From the NCBI GenBank assembly GCA_964455905.1, contig CAYVYN010000002.1:1-64000 (forward strand): DNA of 64,000 nucleotides, given 5' to 3'. The position numbers and the translations under genes are program-made. This document shows, piece after piece, positions 60,776 through 64,000 of the stretch. The notes below the pieces were generated by a model that ran no database searches, was not told the DNA's origin, and saw only the letters and a program-made list of their open reading frames with translations. How positions within the stretch are numbered: the stretch's first letter is position 1; each line of letters begins with the position of its first letter. Origin of the DNA: CAIJXB01 sp964455905 (GTDB lineage: Bacteria; Chlamydiota; Chlamydiia; Chlamydiales; Rhabdochlamydiaceae).

Positions 60776-62079
60776 TGAAGAAGATATATGATAGAATTGT
60801 CGATATGAGAGGGAATCTCATTACCGTGCTAGCGGAAAATGTAAGTTTAGGTGAGCTTGCTAGAATTCATCGGCAAGATGGAACTAGTTTATATGCTTCT
60901 GTACTTCGATTTGAAGGGGAAAAAGTAACTTTGCAAGCTTTCGAGAACACTAGAGGAATAGCAACAAACGATCAAGTTGTGTTTCTTGGAAGAGAAATGC
61001 AGGCAGTCTGTGGTAATGCTATTTTAGGAAGAAGATTAAATGGCGCTGGTGAGCCTTTAGATGGAGGGCCTGCTGTTCGTGGTGAATCTATTGATATTGG
61101 ATCTCCTTCGTTTAATCCTGTAAAAAGAGTTGTGCCGAAAGACCTGGTGAGAACAAATATTCCCATGATTGATGTTTTTAATTGTCTTGTAAAGTCACAA
61201 AAAATACCTATTTTTTCTATGGCAGGAGAGCCGTATAACGCTCTTTTAATGCGTATTGCCAATCAAACTAACGCAGATATTGTTGTGATAGGTGGTATGG
61301 GACTTCGTTTTGATGACTATCAAGCGTTTATTGATAATGCAGAGCAAGCTGGTTCCTTAGAAAAAACAGTGATGTTTATCCACAAAGCTACAGATCCTGC
61401 TGTGGAATGTTTGTTGGTTCCTGACATGGCTTTAGCGTGCGCTGAACATTTTGCTATGCAAAATAAAAACGTACTTGTGTTGCTGACTGATATGACCGCT
61501 TTTGCAGATTCTCTTAAAGAAATTTTGATTACAATGGATCAGATTCCTTCTAATAGAGGGTACCCAGGTTCTTTATATTCAGAATTAGCTTCTCGTTATG
61601 AAAAAGCTGTTGATATTGATGGTAGTGGTTCTATTACCGTTATTTCTGTCACTACTATGCCAGGTGGAGATGTAACACATCCTGTTCCTGATAACACTGG
61701 CTATATTACAGAAGGTCAGTTTTTCTTGCATGGAGGGAGAATCGATCCGTTTGGTTCACTTTCTAGACTTAAGCAGCAAGTTATTGGCAAAGTTACAAGA
61801 GAAGATCACGGGGCCATTGCGGATGCTCAAATTAGGCTTTATGCTGATTCTAAAAAAGCTAAAGAAAGACAGAGTATGGGTTTTAAATTGTCTAAATGGG
61901 ATGAGAAACTACTTCATTATGGAGTTTTCTTTGAAGATAGGATGATGAATTTAGAAGTAAACTATACTCTAGAAGAAGCTTTAGATTTAGGGTGGAAAAC
62001 TTTAAGCGAGTGTTTTGATAAGCATGAAGTAGGTATCAAACAAGCTCTTGTAGATAAGTATTGGCCTGAAAATTCTTAA
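60775..62079 (+). CDS. atpB: V-type ATP synthase subunit B
   Basis: The 434-aa non-catalytic nucleotide-binding subunit shows GNAILGRRLNGAGEPLDGGP, then VPKDLVRTNIPMIDVFNCLV, LTDMTAFADSLKEI and YPGSLYSELASRYEKAVDID. The P-loop is degenerate, as normal for B chains. It is slightly shorter than archaeal versions but complete. It starts within the atpA stop. Confidence 0.96.
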   Translation: MKKIYDRIVDMRGNLITVLAENVSLGELARIHRQDGTSLYASVLRFEGEKVTLQAFENTRGIATNDQVVFLGREMQAVCGNAILGRRLNGAGEPLDGGPAVRGESIDIGSPSFNPVKRVVPKDLVRTNIPMIDVFNCLVKSQKIPIFSMAGEPYNALLMRIANQTNADIVVIGGMGLRFDDYQAFIDNAEQAGSLEKTVMFIHKATDPAVECLLVPDMALACAEHFAMQNKNVLVLLTDMTAFADSLKEILITMDQIPSNRGYPGSLYSELASRYEKAVDIDGSGSITVISVTTMPGGDVTHPVPDNTGYITEGQFFLHGGRIDPFGSLSRLKQQVIGKVTREDHGAIADAQIRLYADSKKAKERQSMGFKLSKWDEKLLHYGVFFEDRMMNLEVNYTLEEALDLGWKTLSECFDKHEVGIKQALVDKYWPENS

Positions 62080-62090
62080 GGGGCTGTAAA

Positions 62091-62711
62091 ATGACTCAAG
62101 TAAAATTGACTAAAACAGAACTTCGTGTCCAGCAGCTTAAACTAGCTCAGTTACGCAAGTATTTACCTACTTTACAATTAAAAAAAGCTTTATTGCAGAT
62201 AGAGGTAAATCAATCTATTGCTGAAATAGATCAAGTTACAGAGCGATTTGAAGAAGAAGACGCGGCGCTACAGCGGATAGCGGCTCTTTTTTCCCAAAGA
62301 AGTTCTGAAAGCTTTTTTGCTTCTATTTCAATTGTAGAAGTAAAAATGTCTCATGAGAACATTGCAGGCGTAGATATTCCGATTTTTGAAGACGTCATTT
62401 TTGCAGAGCCGACATATTCTCTTTTTGATGCTCCTATTTGGTATGAGTCTGCGATGGATAGAGTCCGTGAATTTTTAGTTATACGAGAGACGAAAAAAAT
62501 ACTAGAAATCAAAAAGAATGCTTTGGAAAAAGAATTGAGAGAGGTTTCTATTAGAGTGAATCTTTTCGAAAAAATTTTGATCCCGCGCTCGTTAGAAAAT
62601 ATTAAGAGAATTAAGATTTTTCTAGGGGATCAGCAGCTTGCAGCTGTATCTCAAGCCAAAGTAGCGAAGAAAAAAATCTTGTCAAGATCTTCCGAGGAGG
62701 AATCCTTATGA
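62091..62711 (+). CDS. atpD: V-type ATP synthase subunit D
   Basis: The 206-aa central rotor subunit is a long antiparallel coiled coil. The N-terminus VKLTKTELRVQQLKLAQLRK and the C-terminal RVNLFEKILIPRSLENIKRI are the D-family signature. It lies 11 bases behind atpB, and its stop overlaps the start of atpI (ATGA). Confidence 0.93.
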   Translation: MTQVKLTKTELRVQQLKLAQLRKYLPTLQLKKALLQIEVNQSIAEIDQVTERFEEEDAALQRIAALFSQRSSESFFASISIVEVKMSHENIAGVDIPIFEDVIFAEPTYSLFDAPIWYESAMDRVREFLVIRETKKILEIKKNALEKELREVSIRVNLFEKILIPRSLENIKRIKIFLGDQQLAAVSQAKVAKKKILSRSSEEESL

Positions 62712-64000
62712 TTACTGAAGTGGATAAGTATTTGATTTTAGGAGCCAAGCAGGATCTTGATGCTTTTTATCAAAGAGCACAAGAAGAAGGGATTGTCCAA
62801 TTTATAAAAAAAGGGAAATCAGCTCAAGCTCCAGAAGAAATTCATCTTTTACTTAATGCAATAAAGACTCTAAAGAAAATAATAACTTCCGAGAAGGTCG
62901 AAGTTGATTGGGATGTCGGAGAAACAATTATTTCTGCTAAGGAAGTATTGCGTTTGAAAGAAGAAATCTCTCGTTTGTATGAAGATAAGAGATTGACAGA
63001 ATTTGAAATCGCAAGAATATCACCTTTTGGAAATTTTTCTTTAGGAGACATTGACTATATAGAAAAAGAGGGACGTAGAAAGGTTCAGTTTTTTTCTATA
63101 AAGGCAGATAAGGCTCGTGATGTTTTAGAAAAAGAAGGTCTTGTTTATATTAATACGGAATATGAGCTTGACTACTACATTGCAATAAATTCGGCTCACA
63201 GAAATTATTCTGCTGTTTGTTCTTCCCTTATAGAAATGCGTATAGATAGATCCCTTGAAGATTTGGATGGCCATTTAAAACAGGTTCTTGAATCGATTTC
63301 TACGCTTGAATTGGAATTAAAGGAGTATGCAAAAAAAATAGATCGTTTTCAGGCAGCCCTTATAGAAGAGTTAAATCGGTATCATTTAGCTTCGGCAAAA
63401 ATGGAGATAAGATCTCCTTTAGAGGGAGATTTTTTATTCTCTGTGGAAGCTTGGATTCCTATTTCTAAAAAAGAGTTGTTTTGGTCTCTTTTAGACGGTT
63501 TATCGGTTCATGCAGAGCAAATTTGTATAGAAGAGTCTGATAAAGTACCTACATTCATGGAAAACACTGGTGTAAATAAAATAGGCGAAGATTTAGTTAA
63601 AATTTATGATGTGCCATCTATTCGTGATAAAGATCCTTCAGGATGGGTTTTTTGGTTTTTCGCTCTTTTTTTTGCTATGATTATAGCTGATGCTGGATAT
63701 GGTCTTTTGTATTTAGCTTTTGCAGGGTATTTAAAGTGGAAGTTTAAGACGTTTTCAGGAATTGGAAAAAGATTTTATCGTCTTTTTGTAATTCTTTCTG
63801 TTTTTGTTGTTGGGTGGGGTATTCTCACAGTTTCTTATTTTGGGCTTTCCATAGGGCAAGAAAGTCCTTTGCGTAAAGTAGCGCCTATACAGTGGCTTGC
63901 TGAAGCAAAAGCAGAATACCATTTAACGCAAAAAGATGAAGTATACAAGGAATGGCAAACTAAGTATCCTGATGTTTCTTCTTCACTAAATGCAAAACAG
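62708..64000 (+). CDS. atpI: V-type ATP synthase subunit I, partial (runs off the window)
   Basis: The frame opens at ATG 62708 and is open to the end of the window, giving 431 codons, so the 3' part is missing. The N-terminal half is the cytosolic coiled-coil arm (KTLKKIITSEKVEVDWDVGE; LEDLDGHLKQVLESISTLEL). The membrane part begins near residue 310 with DPSGWVFWFFALFFAMIIAD followed by AGYGLLYLAF. This is the conserved 'P.ffl.Fp.fFG.M.gD.gyG' segment of subunit a/I. The subunit forms the ion half-channels. Confidence 0.93.
   Translation, partial: MITEVDKYLILGAKQDLDAFYQRAQEEGIVQFIKKGKSAQAPEEIHLLLNAIKTLKKIITSEKVEVDWDVGETIISAKEVLRLKEEISRLYEDKRLTEFEIARISPFGNFSLGDIDYIEKEGRRKVQFFSIKADKARDVLEKEGLVYINTEYELDYYIAINSAHRNYSAVCSSLIEMRIDRSLEDLDGHLKQVLESISTLELELKEYAKKIDRFQAALIEELNRYHLASAKMEIRSPLEGDFLFSVEAWIPISKKELFWSLLDGLSVHAEQICIEESDKVPTFMENTGVNKIGEDLVKIYDVPSIRDKDPSGWVFWFFALFFAMIIADAGYGLLYLAFAGYLKWKFKTFSGIGKRFYRLFVILSVFVVGWGILTVSYFGLSIGQESPLRKVAPIQWLAEAKAEYHLTQKDEVYKEWQTKYPDVSSSLNAKQ

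Noticed and set aside
1..64000. CRISPR array or rRNA operon
   Set aside because: No regularly spaced repeats of 25-40 bases and no 16S/23S/5S core motifs were seen in the window.

Overview
The window is AT-rich bacterial DNA from a member of the phylum Chlamydiae. The order infA - tRNA-Thr - tuf - tRNA-Trp - secE - nusG - rplK - rplA - rplJ - rplL - rpoB - rpoC, followed by transaldolase and an E-(DUF2764)-A-B-D-I type V-ATPase operon, is the chlamydial arrangement. MYG1-HIT-HEAT, DUF1207 and DUF2608 genes fit as well. The accessory gene content (phosphoketolase, EpmC, many exported enzymes, decayed mobile genes) points to an environmental 'Chlamydia-like' family rather than Chlamydia itself. 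The family cannot be resolved from the sequence alone.

Layout. 0.2-9.7 kb: a SOUL/EpmC pair, a SulP transporter with a cyclic-nucleotide-binding tail, an acetate kinase-phosphoketolase operon (cleaving sugar phosphates to acetyl-P and then ATP), a DUF2147 lipoprotein, and a Fur-family regulator divergent from a small membrane protein with putative metal-binding residues. 9.8-14.2 kb: a small outer-membrane protein, an APH kinase and GNAT-GrpB fusion pair, a decayed gene and a short-chain dehydrogenase.

14.2-31.7 kb is an accessory and decay zone. It holds three decayed copies of a serine recombinase in one orientation (14.4, 19.2-19.5 and 25.6-26.8 kb), a chimeric primase/recombinase gene behind a SpoVG-like gene, frameshifted or truncated genes (cupin, proline iminopeptidase, zinc-ribbon, HVH/HGG phage-type genes, a chlamydial-type membrane protein) and a ~100-bp duplication carrying the 3' half of tRNA-Met. 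Living genes here include a ceramidase-fold secreted protein whose nucleophile serine is replaced, a MerR/TipAS-like regulator with a class C serine hydrolase, an exported methyltransferase, an exported GNAT, a DUF2608 HAD phosphatase and a TPR protein.

31.7-40.6 kb is more stable chromosome: a DUF1207 outer-membrane protein, a LOG-domain protein, the MYG1-HIT-HEAT operon, an Inc-like membrane protein and SufE. 40.7-53.7 kb is the transcription/translation cluster, closed by a strong terminator behind rpoC. 54-64 kb holds transaldolase, four small exported or membrane proteins in an operon, and, divergent from these, the V-ATPase operon, which runs off the window inside subunit I.
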